Assembly (NCBI GenBank): GCA_013306675.1 | Contig: JABLUY010000194.1 | Coordinates: 1-64,000, forward strand | Reading direction: 5' to 3' | Length of the DNA: 64,000 nucleotides | Source of the DNA: Thraustochytrium sp. TN22 | Lineage: Eukaryota > Sar > Bigyra > Thraustochytrida > Thraustochytriidae | In this document: positions 1-9,559 of the stretch, in pieces | Numbering within the stretch: the first letter of the stretch is position 1 | How the letters are laid out: each line of letters starts with the position of its first letter | Program-made: the position numbers and the translations under genes | The notes under the pieces: model-generated | What the model was told of the DNA's origin: nothing | Seen by the model: the letters and a program-made list of their open reading frames with translations, nothing else | The model's database searches: none

Positions 1-176
1 CGCGCCGCCGCCCCCTGCCGCGCCGGCGGCGGCGCGGGCCGGCGCGGGGCGCGGGATCGCCCGCGGATCGAGGCAAATCCGATTCGCAGAGCCCAGGCCC
101 GAAGCTAGCTCGCTCGCTCGCTCGCTCGCGCGCGCGGCAGCAGGCAGGCAGGCAGGCAGGCAGGAAGGCAGGCAGC

Positions 177-757
177 ATGCGGGTCGTAGTGCGCGTCGGC
201 GACGCCCAGGTACGTCCGCGAGCGCGGCGCGCGGCGGCGCCGTGGCCCGGGATGAGGATGAGGGCTGGATGACAGCAGACATGACAGCCAGGACGGATGG
301 ATGGCCGCTCGAGAACGACAGCTGACGGCACGCGCGCGCGCGCGGGCAGGCGGTGGAGGTGCAGGGCGAGACGACGCGCGGCGTGCTGCAGGCGCTGGGC
401 GTGCCTGCTGGCGCGCAGGTGAGGCTGGTGGGCGCGCGCGGCGCGCTGCAGGAGGGCGCGCTGGCGGCGCAGGGCGTGGCGGACGGCGCGACGCTGTCGC
501 TGGCCGCGCGCGCGCTGGGCGGCATGCAGGTGTGGATCAAGACGCTGACGGGCCGCAAGACCCCCTTCAACTTCGAGCCGGACGTCAAGGTGATCGACGT
601 CAAGCACGCGCTGCAGGAGAAGGAGGGCATCCAGGTGGACCAGATCCGACTGATCTTCTCCGGCAAGCAGCTCGCGGACGACAAGCTGCTCGGCGACTAT
701 AACGTCAGCGCGGGCGCCGTCATCCACATGGTGCTGCAGCTGCGCGGCGGCTGCTGA
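177..757 (+). CDS. Tandem ubiquitin-like protein: FUBI-like module fused to a ubiquitin/NEDD8-like module (two exons)
   Basis: Exons 177-209 and 350-757 join in phase and give 146 residues. The first ATG at 177 opens MRVVVRVGDAQ, which continues across the junction as AVEVQGETT. Residues 1-69 resemble the FUBI half of eukaryotic FAU proteins, ending LSLAARALGG against LEVAGRMLGG in human FUBI. Residues 70-145 are exactly 76 long, like ubiquitin: MQVWIKTLTG, EKEGI, RLIFSGKQL, DYNVSAG and LQLRGG, followed by one extra Cys. By position against ubiquitin, Lys6, Lys27, Lys33 and Lys48 are kept. Lys11 is Arg, Lys29 and Lys63 are Ala, and Arg72 is Gln. A non-Arg residue at 72 is a NEDD8/Rub1-type feature. 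Each module ends in Gly-Gly, so the chain could be cut by a deubiquitinase into two modifiers. FAU normally fuses FUBI to ribosomal protein eS30, which is absent here. The fold calls are firm. Processing and pathway are inference. Confidence 0.85.
210..349 (+). other. Spliceosomal intron in the tandem ubiquitin-like gene
   Basis: This 140-nt intron has the donor CAG|GTACGT, a branch-point-like CTGAC near 322 and the acceptor GGGCAG|GCG. Removing it joins two halves of a beta-strand of the first ubiquitin-like fold in phase 0, which is the main evidence that it is real. It is the only convincing intron I found in the window. Confidence 0.8.
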
Positions 758-1223
758 GGCAAAGAAGAAGAAGACAGAGAAAAAACAAAACAAAAAAGGA
801 GAAAAAGAGCCCCAGCCGCAAGAGACGAAGGAAACGCGCGCTCTCCTCCTCCTGTTCACACCCATGCACCTACGCACCACTCCGGTCAAGCTTAGTAGGC
901 TACAGTTGATAACCATCAATCGGATTGCAAGCACGCTCTTGCGCTCTCGTGCCGCGCGGGGTGCCCGGTAGGGCGTCCTCGATCTGGGCTCACTCACAGC
1001 GGTGTGCACCGTAACGGCCAGGTAAGCAGTGCTCGTCCCGGTCCCGTCTCCTCTTGGCTTGTCTCCTCCGTCTCGACTCACTCATCCTGACTCGTGCCGC
1101 CTTCTCGTCTCGTCTCGTCTCGTCTCATCTCATCTCGCCTCGCCTCGCCTCGTCGGGTTGGAGCTGGCCCAGCCGTGGCGCAGGCCACGGCGTGGCAGAC
1201 CACGGCGGCCTCGAGGCGCGGCC
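758..1223. other. Intergenic: 3' end of the ubiquitin-like gene and leader of the next gene
   Basis: An A-rich stretch follows the stop at 757 and is likely 3' UTR. A donor-like CAG|GTAAGC at 1022 could open a 5'-UTR intron of the following gene, but I cannot identify its acceptor. Between 1108 and 1152 lies a TCTCG/CTCGC pyrimidine repeat, which gives the open frame upstream of 1224 a meaningless Ser/Leu/Val-rich translation. Confidence 0.5.
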
Positions 1224-4200
1224 ATGGACGCACGGCTGGCGAGCACAGAGCTGCTCGAGGCCGAGGCGCTGCGCGTGCTGGAGCGCATCCGCGCCATCCC
1301 CAAGGCGCCCACGCAGACTTCGCGCAAGGAAAAGCGCGGCGGCAGCGGCGGCAACAGCAGCAGCGGGCACGCGCAGTATGTTGAGGAGGCGCGCGAGGAG
1401 GGCACCTCGGCGCTGGCGCGCGTCAAGCTGGGCCTCGACGCCGAGGACGCCATCGCGGTGAAGGCGCGCGTGGACCGCGCGGGCGAGTATGCGCACATCC
1501 CGCTGCGACCCGACCTGAACGAAGAGCACGTTGCACGCATGCGCGAGCTCAAGACCTGGGCCAAGGGCCGCGCCGAGCAGCTCGACGACCTCGTGGACGT
1601 CGCCGTCAGCGCATGCCGCAACGCCGTCGTGCCGCTCACGGGCGTGCGCTACGGCGCAGCGCTGCTCACGCGCGGCGGCTTCGTCTTTAGCGGCTGCAAC
1701 ATCGAGAGTAACGAGACCTCGCTCAGCACGAGCGCCGAGAAGATGGCCATCCTCAAGGCCATCAGCGCGGGCGAGACCGACTTTGAGTGCGTCGTCATCA
1801 CATGGGATCAGACCGAGAGCCAGCGCTTTCCGCTTCCCAGCGGCGCCTCGCGCCAGTACCTCGCCGAGTTCGGCGACTTCGAGGTCATCCTCGTCCGCGC
1901 CGACCCGGCGCGAACCCGCAAGGAGGTCAGCACCTACGAGCTCTTGCCGCACATGCCGGACGGCGGCGCCACGGCGCAGACATCGACCATGGCGACGACA
2001 GCAGGGAGCGATTCAGTCCTGGCCAACACCGCCGCCGCCGCCGCCGCCACTACGCCGCGCGGAGCAGCCCGGTCGCCGCACCGCGCGCTGCAGCCCCGCG
2101 TCGTCATGGCCGGCAGGGCGTCGCCGCGCCGCTCATACGAGCCCCGGGAGCCGCTGCCCGACATCCACAGCGTCCCGGTTCACGAGTGGGGCGTGCGCCA
2201 CGTTCTAGAGTGGCTCGACAAGGACTGTGACCTGCCCTCATACAAGCACAACTTCCAGGAGGCCAGCGTGAACGGGCACGTGCTCCTCCAGCTCGCGCCG
2301 CAGGACCTCCAGGAGCTCCTCGGCGTGCACCACCCGCTTCACCTGGCCAAGTTGCGCAAGGGGCTCGAGGAGCTACGCCGTCGCGAGGTGCTCGAGGCCG
2401 GCGTGCGTGAGGGCGACATGGACGGCATGGTGGACGCCCTGCGCGAAAACGAGATCGTTTTGGTCGCGCGCCTCAAGGAGGCCTTCGACCGCGTCAACCC
2501 GGACGGCCTCGTCAGCTGCGGCGCCGAGCAGCTCAGCGCTGCCCTCGCGGCTCTGGGCTACCAGGCGGCGCCTGGCGAGGTGCAGGACTGGGTGCTCAGG
2601 TTCGGCGACCCGAGCGCGGGGCTCAGCTTTCCGCAGTTCGCGCAGGCTTTTTTGGCCGCCTCGCGTGCCACGGCTTCACAACTTGGCCTGCAGGAGGAGG
2701 GCGCCGCGGCGGCGGCGGTGACGAGCCCGGCACGGGCGGGCGGGGCCACGAACGAGCGCCTCATCGTCAGCCACGACGGCCACGTGCACTGCCGCGAGAA
2801 CAAGGCCTACGCGGACTGGTTACAGCGGCAGCAGCGCGGCCCGGCCGGCGCCAGCGCCAGCCCCGGCGCTGTGGGCCCAGCCAACAGCGGCTCCGAGCTC
2901 GCGCTCTGGCTCAAGGGCGAGGCGGGCGAGACGGGCGACATGGGCAACCGTGTCAAGTCTTTCATGCGGCTGCGCAAGCGGCCCGCCGCGGCGCTCAACA
3001 TGTCGCAGGAGGTGGGCGCCGAGGACTTCGCGCGCCTGAAGCGCATTTTTGACCGAGCCGACCGCGACCGCGCCGGCGAGATCACGCGCCACGAGGCTGC
3101 ACGCGCCTTCGCCAAAACTGGCCTGCGCGTCTCGGCTGTCGACCTCGGCCAGTACCTGCGCCTGCAGGGCCTGGACAGCGCCACGCCGCTCGACCTCTTT
3201 GAGTTCGCGCGCGCCTTTGCCTATTTTCTCAAACAGCGCGACATCAAGCTCAGCGGCGAGGCAGGCGAGTCGACTGCGCCCGGTGGAACGGACGCCACCG
3301 GCGCCAAGACCGCTACTTTGGAGCTCTCGCAGGCACAGGCGCAGGCGCAAGCGCGCTGGCCGGCGGCCTACGACCCGACAGGCTTCTTGACCAAGGCGCG
3401 CAAGGCGTACAAGAAGCGCCGCGGCTCTCGCCACGGGAGAAGCAAGACACGCGCCGCACGCTCACGGAGGCGCTCTTCCGCCTCCAAGGCGAAGCGAGCC
3501 TCACGTTCGCGGCGGCGCCGCGCCAACAGCTCAGAGAGCGAGTCGACCTCGGCGGCGTCCGAATCGTCCGAGACGGGGTCCTCCTTTTCCTCGTCCTCGT
3601 CCTCGTCCTCATCCTTGTCGGGGTCCGACTCGGACGGAAGTGGGTCCGAGAGCGACTCCGCCTCGTACACTGGCAGCAGCAGTAGCGGCAGCGGCAGCAG
3701 CAGCAGCGGCAGCGGCAGCGCCAGTGAGAGCGAGAGCAGCCCATCGGGGACCTCCTCCTCGGATGACAGGGGCTCACCGAGCCGCCGCCGCCGCCGCCGC
3801 CGAGCGCGGTCTCAGTCCAAGCCGCGGTCGCGATCCAAGGCGACCAGTCGTGAACGGCGACGTAACAGCAGCAGCCCGCTAAAGCGCAAGGCCAAACCCA
3901 TCGTCATGGGACGCCACGTTGTGCGCAAGGTTGAGCGCGCCTTCGAGGAGCACCAGAAGAGCGGCAGCCGGGGCCAGCTCCCGCTGAATGCGGTTCTGGG
4001 CGCCTTTAACTCCATCCCGCGCAGTGGCCGCAGCAAGCCACTGCCCACCAAGGAGGAGCTCCGCGAGTACTTCCGCAAGGAGGACATCTTTTACTACGCC
4101 ACGCGCCGGCAGTTCGTGCGCGCCTATGCCAAGCTGTGCTATGACATCGTGGACGAGGATTTTGAGCCGAAGCGCCGGCGCGGCTCGGATGAATCCGATG

Positions 4201-7200
4201 AAGAGGACGGCGAAGCCTGGCGCCGTGGGGATGTCGTCGAGGCTCGCTATCAAGGCCGGTCCTCATGGCTGCGCGCCGAGGTCACGCGTGTCAATGCGAA
4301 CCGCTCGGTTGACCTGCTTTACGACGATGGCGCCACGGAGCGCTCCGTCAGGCCGTCTCTGGTGCGCAAGTACCGCCGTCGAGGTTCGCGCCCGGGTTCC
4401 GTCGAGCGACTCGGCGAGCGCCGACGCAGGGACGACGGCGACGAGGAGGAGGAGGAGGAGGAGGACTCCGGCCGCGAGGCGCCCTTGCGCGAGGGCGACC
4501 GTGTCGAGGCGCGCTACAAGGGCGGGTCCAAGTGGTACAAGGGCAAGATCTCGCGCGTCAACGCGGACGGGAGTTACAATATCGATTACGACGATGGCGA
4601 CCAGGAGCGTCGCGTTGCTTCCAGCAAGGTGCGCAAGATCGGCGGTCGGGCTGGTCGCAGCCCTCGCCGCGACCGCCGGGCCGGCTCCGACACGGAGGAC
4701 GACGCTGGCGGCGGCGGTCTTCTTCACGAGGGTGACCGTGTGGAGGCGCGCTACAAAGGTGGCTCCAAGTGGTACAAGGGCAAGGTGGCCCGCGTCAACG
4801 CGGACGGGAGCTACAACATCGACTACGATGATGGCGACCAGGAGCGCCGCGTCGCGTCCAGCAAAGTCCGCAGGCTTGGCGGCAGTGGCAGCGGCCTTCG
4901 TGGCAGCCGGAGCCCGACACGCGAACGTGGTGGTGGCGGCGCGCTGCGCGAGGGAGATCGCGTTGAGGCGCGCTACAAGGGTGGCTCCAAGTGGTACAAG
5001 GGGAAGATCTCGCGTGCCAATGTGGACGGGAGCTACAACATTGACTACGAGGACGGCGACCAGGAGCGCCGCGTGGCGCCTAGCAAGGTGCGCAAGCTGG
5101 ACGGCGGAGGCGGCCGGAGCCCGCGTGGCGCCGCCTCGGACACCGAGGATGCAGGGCCGCTGCGCGAGGGCGACCGTGTGGAGGCGCGCTACAAGGGCGG
5201 GTCCAAGTGGTACAAGGGCAAGATCTCGCGCGCCAACGTGGACGGGAGCTACAACATTGACTACGACGATGGCGACCAGGAGCGCCGGGTTGCGTCCAGC
5301 AAGGTGCGCAAGCTTGGTGGAGATGGCCGCGGCGGCGGTGGCCGCAGCCCGCGCCGCGACCGTGGCGGTGGCTCGGACACCGAGGACGGTGGCGGCGCGC
5401 TGCGTGAGGGCGACCGCGTGGAGGCGCGCTACAAGGGCGGTTCCAAGTACTACAAGGGCAAGGTCTCGCGTGTGAATGTGGACGGAAGCTACAACATCGA
5501 CTACGATGACGGCGACCAGGAGCGCCGCGTCGCGGCTAGCAAGGTCCGCAAGCTGGGAGGCGGTGGCAGTAGCCGGAGCCCGACACGAAACCGTGACGGC
5601 GGCGCGCTGCGCGAGGGCGACAGAGTGGAAGCGCGCTACAAGGGTGGCTCCAAGTACTACAAGGGCAAGATCTCGCGAGTGAATGCGGACGGCAGCTTCA
5701 ACATCGACTACGACGACGGTGACCAGGAGCGTCGTGTCGCGCCCAGCAAGGTTCGCAAGCTCGGTGGCGGCGCCGGCAGTCGCAGTCCACGACGCGACGT
5801 TGGTGGCGGCTCTGACACCGAAGATGGCGGTGGTGCGCTGCGCGAGGGCGACCGCGTAGAGGCGCGCTACAAGGGCGGCTCCAAGTACTACAAGGGCAAA
5901 ATCTCGCGAGTGAATGCAGACGGTAGCTTCAACATTGATTACGACGACGGTGACCAGGAGCGCCGCGTCGCGCCCAGCAAGGTGCGCAAGCTCGGGGGTG
6001 GGGGCGGGGGCGGCCGCAGTCCGCGGCGTGACGCCATTGGCGGTGCCTCGGACACCGAGGACGGCGGCGGCGCGCTGCGCGAGGGTGACCGCGTGGAAGC
6101 GCGCTACAAGGGCGGCTCCAAGTACTACAAGGGCAAGATCTCACGCGTCAACGTGGATGGCAGCTACAACATCGACTATGACGACGGCGACCAGGAGCGC
6201 CGTGTCGCGCCCAGCAAGGTGCGCAAGCTGGGCGACCGCGGCGGCGGGACTCGCAGTCCGCGCCGCGACCTTGGAGGCGCCTCGGACACCGAGGACGGTG
6301 GCGGCGCGCTGCGCGAGGGCGATCGCGTCGAAGCCCGCTACAAGGGCGGCTCCAAGTACTACAAGGGCAAGATCTCACGCGTCAATGCGGATGGCAGCTT
6401 CAACATCGACTACGACGATGGTGACCAGGAGCGCCGCGTTGCACCGAGCAAGGTGCGCAAGCTCGGTGGTGGCGGCGGTAGCCGCAGCCCGCGCCGCAAC
6501 CGTGGAGGCGCCTCGGACACCGAGGATGACGGCGGCGCGCTGCGCGAGGGCGACCGCGTCGAAGCGCGCTACAAGGGCGGCTCCAAGTACTACAAGGGCA
6601 AGATCTCGCGCGTCAACGTGGATGGCAGCTACAACATCGACTATGACGACGGCGACCAGGAGCGTCGTGTCGCGCCCAGCAAGGTGCGCAAGCTGGGCGG
6701 CCGCGGCGGCGGGAGTCGCAGTCCGCGCCGCGACCCTGGAGGCGCCTCGGACACCGAGGACGGTGGCGGCGCGCTGCGCGAGGGCGATCGCGTCGAAGCC
6801 CGCTACAAGGGCGGCTCCAAGTACTACAAGGGCAAGATCTCACGCGTCAACGTGGACGGGAGCTACAACATTGACTACGACGACGGCGACCAGGAGCGCC
6901 GGGTTGCGTCCAGCAAGGTGCGCAAGCTGGGCGGCGGCGGTGGTAGCCGCAGCCCAACTCGAGATCGCGAGGGCGGTGCGCCGCGGGAGGGCGACCGCGT
7001 GGAAGCGCGGTACAAGGGCGGCTCCAAGTGGTACAAGGGCAAGGTCTCGCGCGTAAACGCGGACGGAAGTTTCAACATCGATTACGACGACGGTGATCAG
7101 GAGCGCCGCGTCGCGCCTAGTAAGGTGCGCAAGCTGGGCGGCGGCGGTGGTGGCAGCAGGAGCCCGCGACGCAACGTTGTTGGTGCCTCGGACACTGAGG

Positions 7201-9116
7201 ATGACGGCGGCGCGCTGCGCGAGGGCGACCGCGTCGAAGCGCGTTACAAAGGCGGCTCCAAATACTACAAGGGTAAGATCTCGCGCGTCAACGTGGACGG
7301 TAGCTACAACATCGAGTACGACGACGGCGACCAAGAACGCCGCGTTGCGCCCAGCAAGGTACGCAAGCTGGGCGGCCGCGGCGGCGGGAGTCGCAGTCCG
7401 CGCCGCGACCCTGGAGGCGCCTCGGACACCGAGGACGGTGGCGGCGCACTGCGCGAGGGCGATCGCGTCGAAGCCCGCTACAAGGGCGGCTCCAAGTACT
7501 ACAAGGGCAAGATCTCGCGCGTGAATGTGGACGGTAGCTACAACATCGAGTACGATGATGGTGATCAAGAGCGCCGCGTCTCGGCCAGTAAGGTTCGCAA
7601 GCTGGGCGGCAGCCCGCGAGGCAACCGCGCCGCGCCCTCCGATACGGAAGACGGCGGCGGCGCGCTGCGCGAGGGCGACCGCATCGAGGCGCGGTACAAG
7701 GGTGGCTCCAAGTGGTTCAAGGGCAAGATCTCGCGCGTCAACGTGGACGGCAGCTACAATATTGACTACGACGATGGCGACCAGGAGCGCCGCGTGGCGC
7801 CCAGCAAGGTGCGCAAGATGGGCGGCGGGGGCGGGGGTAGTCGCAGCCCGCGTCGCGACCGCGGCGGCGGCAGCTCCGATACGGAGGAAGACGGCGGCGG
7901 TTCGCTTCGCGAGGGCGATCGTGTGGAAGCGCGGTACAAGGGCGGTGCCAAGTATTACAAGGGCAAGATCTCGCGCGTGAACGCGGACGGGAGCTACAAT
8001 ATCGAATACGATGACGGCGACCAGGAGCGTCGGGTAGCACCTAGCAAGGTACGCAAGGTTGGCGGCGGCGGCGGCGGCGGCGGCGGCAGTCGAAGCCCAC
8101 GGCGAGACGTTGGCGCCACATCGGACACCGAGGATGGTGGCAGCGCTCTCCGCGAGGGTGACCGTGTCGAGGCTCGCTACAAGGGCGGGGCCAAGTGGTA
8201 CAAGGGCAAGGTGTCACGTGCGAACGTGGACGGCAGCTACAACATTGACTACGATGATGGCGACCAGGAGCGTCGCGTAGCGCCCAGCAAAGTGCGCAAG
8301 GCCGGGAGCAGCGGTGGCGGCGGCGGCGGCGGCGGCGGAAGTAGCAGTAGGAGCTCTCGGCGCGACGTGATTGTCACTTCGGACACCTCGGACGGCGGCG
8401 TTCTGCGCGAGGGCGACCGCGTGGAGGCACGTTACAAGGGTGGGTCCAAGTACTACAAGGGCAGGATCTCGCGGGTCAATGCGGACGGGAGCTACAACAT
8501 CGAGTACGACGATGGCGACCAGGAGAGGCGCGTGGCGCCGAGCAAGGTCCGCAGCCTCGGGGGAGGCGGCGGTGGCGGCCGGAGCCCGCGGCGCGAGGCG
8601 GGCGCCACCTCGGACACTGAGGATGGCGGCGGCACCCTCCGCCAGGGCGACCGCGTCGAGGCGCGTTACCGAGGCGGCGCCAAGTGGTACAAGGGCAAGA
8701 TCTCGCGTGTCAACACGGACGGCAGCTACGACATCGACTACGATGACGGCGACCAGGAGCGTCGCGTGGCATCCAGCAAGGTGCGGGCAGCCGCTGGTGG
8801 CCTGCGTGGGTCGTCGCCTCGGCGGCCTGCAAGCAGCAGCGACCCGGACCTGCGAACCGGGGATCGCGTAGAAGCGCGCTTCCGCGGGCAGAACAAGTGG
8901 TACCCGGGCTCCGTCTCGTGCGTAAACCGCGACGGCACGTACGACATTGCCTACGACGACGGCGATGCGGACCAAGGTCTACCGCGCGAGCACATTCGTC
9001 GCGCGGAGAGTGGTTCAGGCGGCGGCGTCCGGCGCGCCGGTCGCGTCGTGCAGACTCGTACGAGCTTTTCGCGTGACGACAATCCGAGACGGCCTCGCTC
9101 TGGCGGCCACTACTGA
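1224..9116 (+). CDS. Giant multidomain protein: inactive-looking cytidine-deaminase fold, SAM, EF-hand-like, SR-rich tract, about 21 Tudor-like repeats
   Basis: The ATG at 1224 gives 2630 residues. The open frame extends upstream but only through a simple repeat. Residues about 118-244 follow homotetrameric cytidine deaminases (GAALLTRGG, FSGCNIES). The zinc-ligand motifs are altered: CAE reads SAE (Ser170, with Glu172 kept) and PCxxC reads PSGAS (Ser206, Ser209). Next come a SAM domain (about 319-389), degenerate EF-hand-like segments (about 406-480 and 596-670), a Ser/Arg/acidic tract (about 727-892) and a further helical, EF-like segment. From about residue 997 to the end run 21 Tudor-like units of the type GDRVEARYKGGSKWYKGK, then YNIDYDDGDQERRV, joined by Gly-rich linkers carrying SDTED and RSPRRD. 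Tudor-like repeats commonly read methylated Lys/Arg, and SR tracts suggest a nuclear or RNA-processing role. Both points are inference; no orthologue is recognised. Confidence 0.85.
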   Translation: MDARLASTELLEAEALRVLERIRAIPKAPTQTSRKEKRGGSGGNSSSGHAQYVEEAREEGTSALARVKLGLDAEDAIAVKARVDRAGEYAHIPLRPDLNEEHVARMRELKTWAKGRAEQLDDLVDVAVSACRNAVVPLTGVRYGAALLTRGGFVFSGCNIESNETSLSTSAEKMAILKAISAGETDFECVVITWDQTESQRFPLPSGASRQYLAEFGDFEVILVRADPARTRKEVSTYELLPHMPDGGATAQTSTMATTAGSDSVLANTAAAAAATTPRGAARSPHRALQPRVVMAGRASPRRSYEPREPLPDIHSVPVHEWGVRHVLEWLDKDCDLPSYKHNFQEASVNGHVLLQLAPQDLQELLGVHHPLHLAKLRKGLEELRRREVLEAGVREGDMDGMVDALRENEIVLVARLKEAFDRVNPDGLVSCGAEQLSAALAALGYQAAPGEVQDWVLRFGDPSAGLSFPQFAQAFLAASRATASQLGLQEEGAAAAAVTSPARAGGATNERLIVSHDGHVHCRENKAYADWLQRQQRGPAGASASPGAVGPANSGSELALWLKGEAGETGDMGNRVKSFMRLRKRPAAALNMSQEVGAEDFARLKRIFDRADRDRAGEITRHEAARAFAKTGLRVSAVDLGQYLRLQGLDSATPLDLFEFARAFAYFLKQRDIKLSGEAGESTAPGGTDATGAKTATLELSQAQAQAQARWPAAYDPTGFLTKARKAYKKRRGSRHGRSKTRAARSRRRSSASKAKRASRSRRRRANSSESESTSAASESSETGSSFSSSSSSSSSLSGSDSDGSGSESDSASYTGSSSSGSGSSSSGSGSASESESSPSGTSSSDDRGSPSRRRRRRRARSQSKPRSRSKATSRERRRNSSSPLKRKAKPIVMGRHVVRKVERAFEEHQKSGSRGQLPLNAVLGAFNSIPRSGRSKPLPTKEELREYFRKEDIFYYATRRQFVRAYAKLCYDIVDEDFEPKRRRGSDESDEEDGEAWRRGDVVEARYQGRSSWLRAEVTRVNANRSVDLLYDDGATERSVRPSLVRKYRRRGSRPGSVERLGERRRRDDGDEEEEEEEDSGREAPLREGDRVEARYKGGSKWYKGKISRVNADGSYNIDYDDGDQERRVASSKVRKIGGRAGRSPRRDRRAGSDTEDDAGGGGLLHEGDRVEARYKGGSKWYKGKVARVNADGSYNIDYDDGDQERRVASSKVRRLGGSGSGLRGSRSPTRERGGGGALREGDRVEARYKGGSKWYKGKISRANVDGSYNIDYEDGDQERRVAPSKVRKLDGGGGRSPRGAASDTEDAGPLREGDRVEARYKGGSKWYKGKISRANVDGSYNIDYDDGDQERRVASSKVRKLGGDGRGGGGRSPRRDRGGGSDTEDGGGALREGDRVEARYKGGSKYYKGKVSRVNVDGSYNIDYDDGDQERRVAASKVRKLGGGGSSRSPTRNRDGGALREGDRVEARYKGGSKYYKGKISRVNADGSFNIDYDDGDQERRVAPSKVRKLGGGAGSRSPRRDVGGGSDTEDGGGALREGDRVEARYKGGSKYYKGKISRVNADGSFNIDYDDGDQERRVAPSKVRKLGGGGGGGRSPRRDAIGGASDTEDGGGALREGDRVEARYKGGSKYYKGKISRVNVDGSYNIDYDDGDQERRVAPSKVRKLGDRGGGTRSPRRDLGGASDTEDGGGALREGDRVEARYKGGSKYYKGKISRVNADGSFNIDYDDGDQERRVAPSKVRKLGGGGGSRSPRRNRGGASDTEDDGGALREGDRVEARYKGGSKYYKGKISRVNVDGSYNIDYDDGDQERRVAPSKVRKLGGRGGGSRSPRRDPGGASDTEDGGGALREGDRVEARYKGGSKYYKGKISRVNVDGSYNIDYDDGDQERRVASSKVRKLGGGGGSRSPTRDREGGAPREGDRVEARYKGGSKWYKGKVSRVNADGSFNIDYDDGDQERRVAPSKVRKLGGGGGGSRSPRRNVVGASDTEDDGGALREGDRVEARYKGGSKYYKGKISRVNVDGSYNIEYDDGDQERRVAPSKVRKLGGRGGGSRSPRRDPGGASDTEDGGGALREGDRVEARYKGGSKYYKGKISRVNVDGSYNIEYDDGDQERRVSASKVRKLGGSPRGNRAAPSDTEDGGGALREGDRIEARYKGGSKWFKGKISRVNVDGSYNIDYDDGDQERRVAPSKVRKMGGGGGGSRSPRRDRGGGSSDTEEDGGGSLREGDRVEARYKGGAKYYKGKISRVNADGSYNIEYDDGDQERRVAPSKVRKVGGGGGGGGGSRSPRRDVGATSDTEDGGSALREGDRVEARYKGGAKWYKGKVSRANVDGSYNIDYDDGDQERRVAPSKVRKAGSSGGGGGGGGGSSSRSSRRDVIVTSDTSDGGVLREGDRVEARYKGGSKYYKGRISRVNADGSYNIEYDDGDQERRVAPSKVRSLGGGGGGGRSPRREAGATSDTEDGGGTLRQGDRVEARYRGGAKWYKGKISRVNTDGSYDIDYDDGDQERRVASSKVRAAAGGLRGSSPRRPASSSDPDLRTGDRVEARFRGQNKWYPGSVSCVNRDGTYDIAYDDGDADQGLPREHIRRAESGSGGGVRRAGRVVQTRTSFSRDDNPRRPRSGGHY
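4213..8990 (+). repeat. Coding tandem array of Tudor-like units, about 21 copies
   Basis: Core units of about 54 codons are separated by linkers of variable length, giving a DNA period of roughly 200-240 bp. The first unit (from about 4213) and the last (about 8850-8990) are divergent. The central ones are nearly identical. Segments near 6700-6840 and 7370-7510 differ at only a few bases over about 140 bp, which points to recent unequal exchange or gene conversion. The first cage-like aromatic position alternates between Trp (SKWYKG, about 10 units) and Tyr (SKYYKG, about 11 units). Confidence 0.9.
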
Positions 9117-9205
9117 TCGCGTCAGTTCATAGTTCATCCGCTTTGCAAGGGACGCTCTGACCCTGGTGCCATCATTCACATCGCGAAAACTCATCTTTTT
9201 GGTTG

Positions 9206-9484
9206 TTAGCATACAGCTGTGACCGGGATGGTGACTCCCTGCTCGGCTCCGTCCTGCATCACCACCGTCGCGTCCTTGTCCTCGGCGTCCGCAAAGCTAA
9301 TGCCCCTGGCCACGTACCTGGGCGGCTTTCCCTCGCCGGCCTCGTTGCGCACGTCGACGGTCTGTTCACCGACGCGCAGCGCGACCGGGACGAGGCCGTC
9401 CTCCACGTCCTTGAAGATCACATAGTCGCGCGCCTCGGGCAGGCCGACGCCCGGCATGCGGTTCTGGATGCCCTCGAGCTGCAT
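9206..9484 (-). CDS. Possible small protein of unknown function
   Basis: A 92-codon reverse reading frame starts at the ATG at 9484 (MQLEGIQNRMPG) and ends VTIPVTAVC at a TAA. Its composition is balanced (Asp, Glu, Val, Gly, hydrophobics in alternation, such as RDYVIFKDVEDG), unlike the Arg/Ala/Pro translations of shadow frames nearby. The frame stays open upstream through a Gly run. A further reverse stretch near 9718-9760 reads YPCQQYPNNFDF after an acceptor-like CTGCAG, so a spliced, longer N-terminus is possible. I recognise no family. It lies tail-to-tail with the giant Tudor gene and head-to-head with the dehydrogenase gene. Confidence 0.35.
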   Translation of the reverse strand: MQLEGIQNRMPGVGLPEARDYVIFKDVEDGLVPVALRVGEQTVDVRNEAGEGKPPRYVARGISFADAEDKDATVVMQDGAEQGVTIPVTAVC

Positions 9485-9559
9485 GGCGAGCGACGCCCTC
9501 CCGCCGCCGCCGCCGCCGCCGCGTGCGCGCCAGCGCCGGGCCGGAGGCGTGCGTTGGCG

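Noticed and set aside
1029-1223. Upstream extension of the giant Tudor-array protein
   Set aside because: It translates a TCTCG/CTCGC microsatellite into Ser/Leu/Val repeats. The deaminase-fold protein reads naturally from the ATG at 1224.
1022-1223. 5'-UTR intron of the giant Tudor-array gene
   Set aside because: The donor-like CAG|GTAAGC is good, but no acceptor stands out from the GC-rich leader, so I did not list it as a feature.
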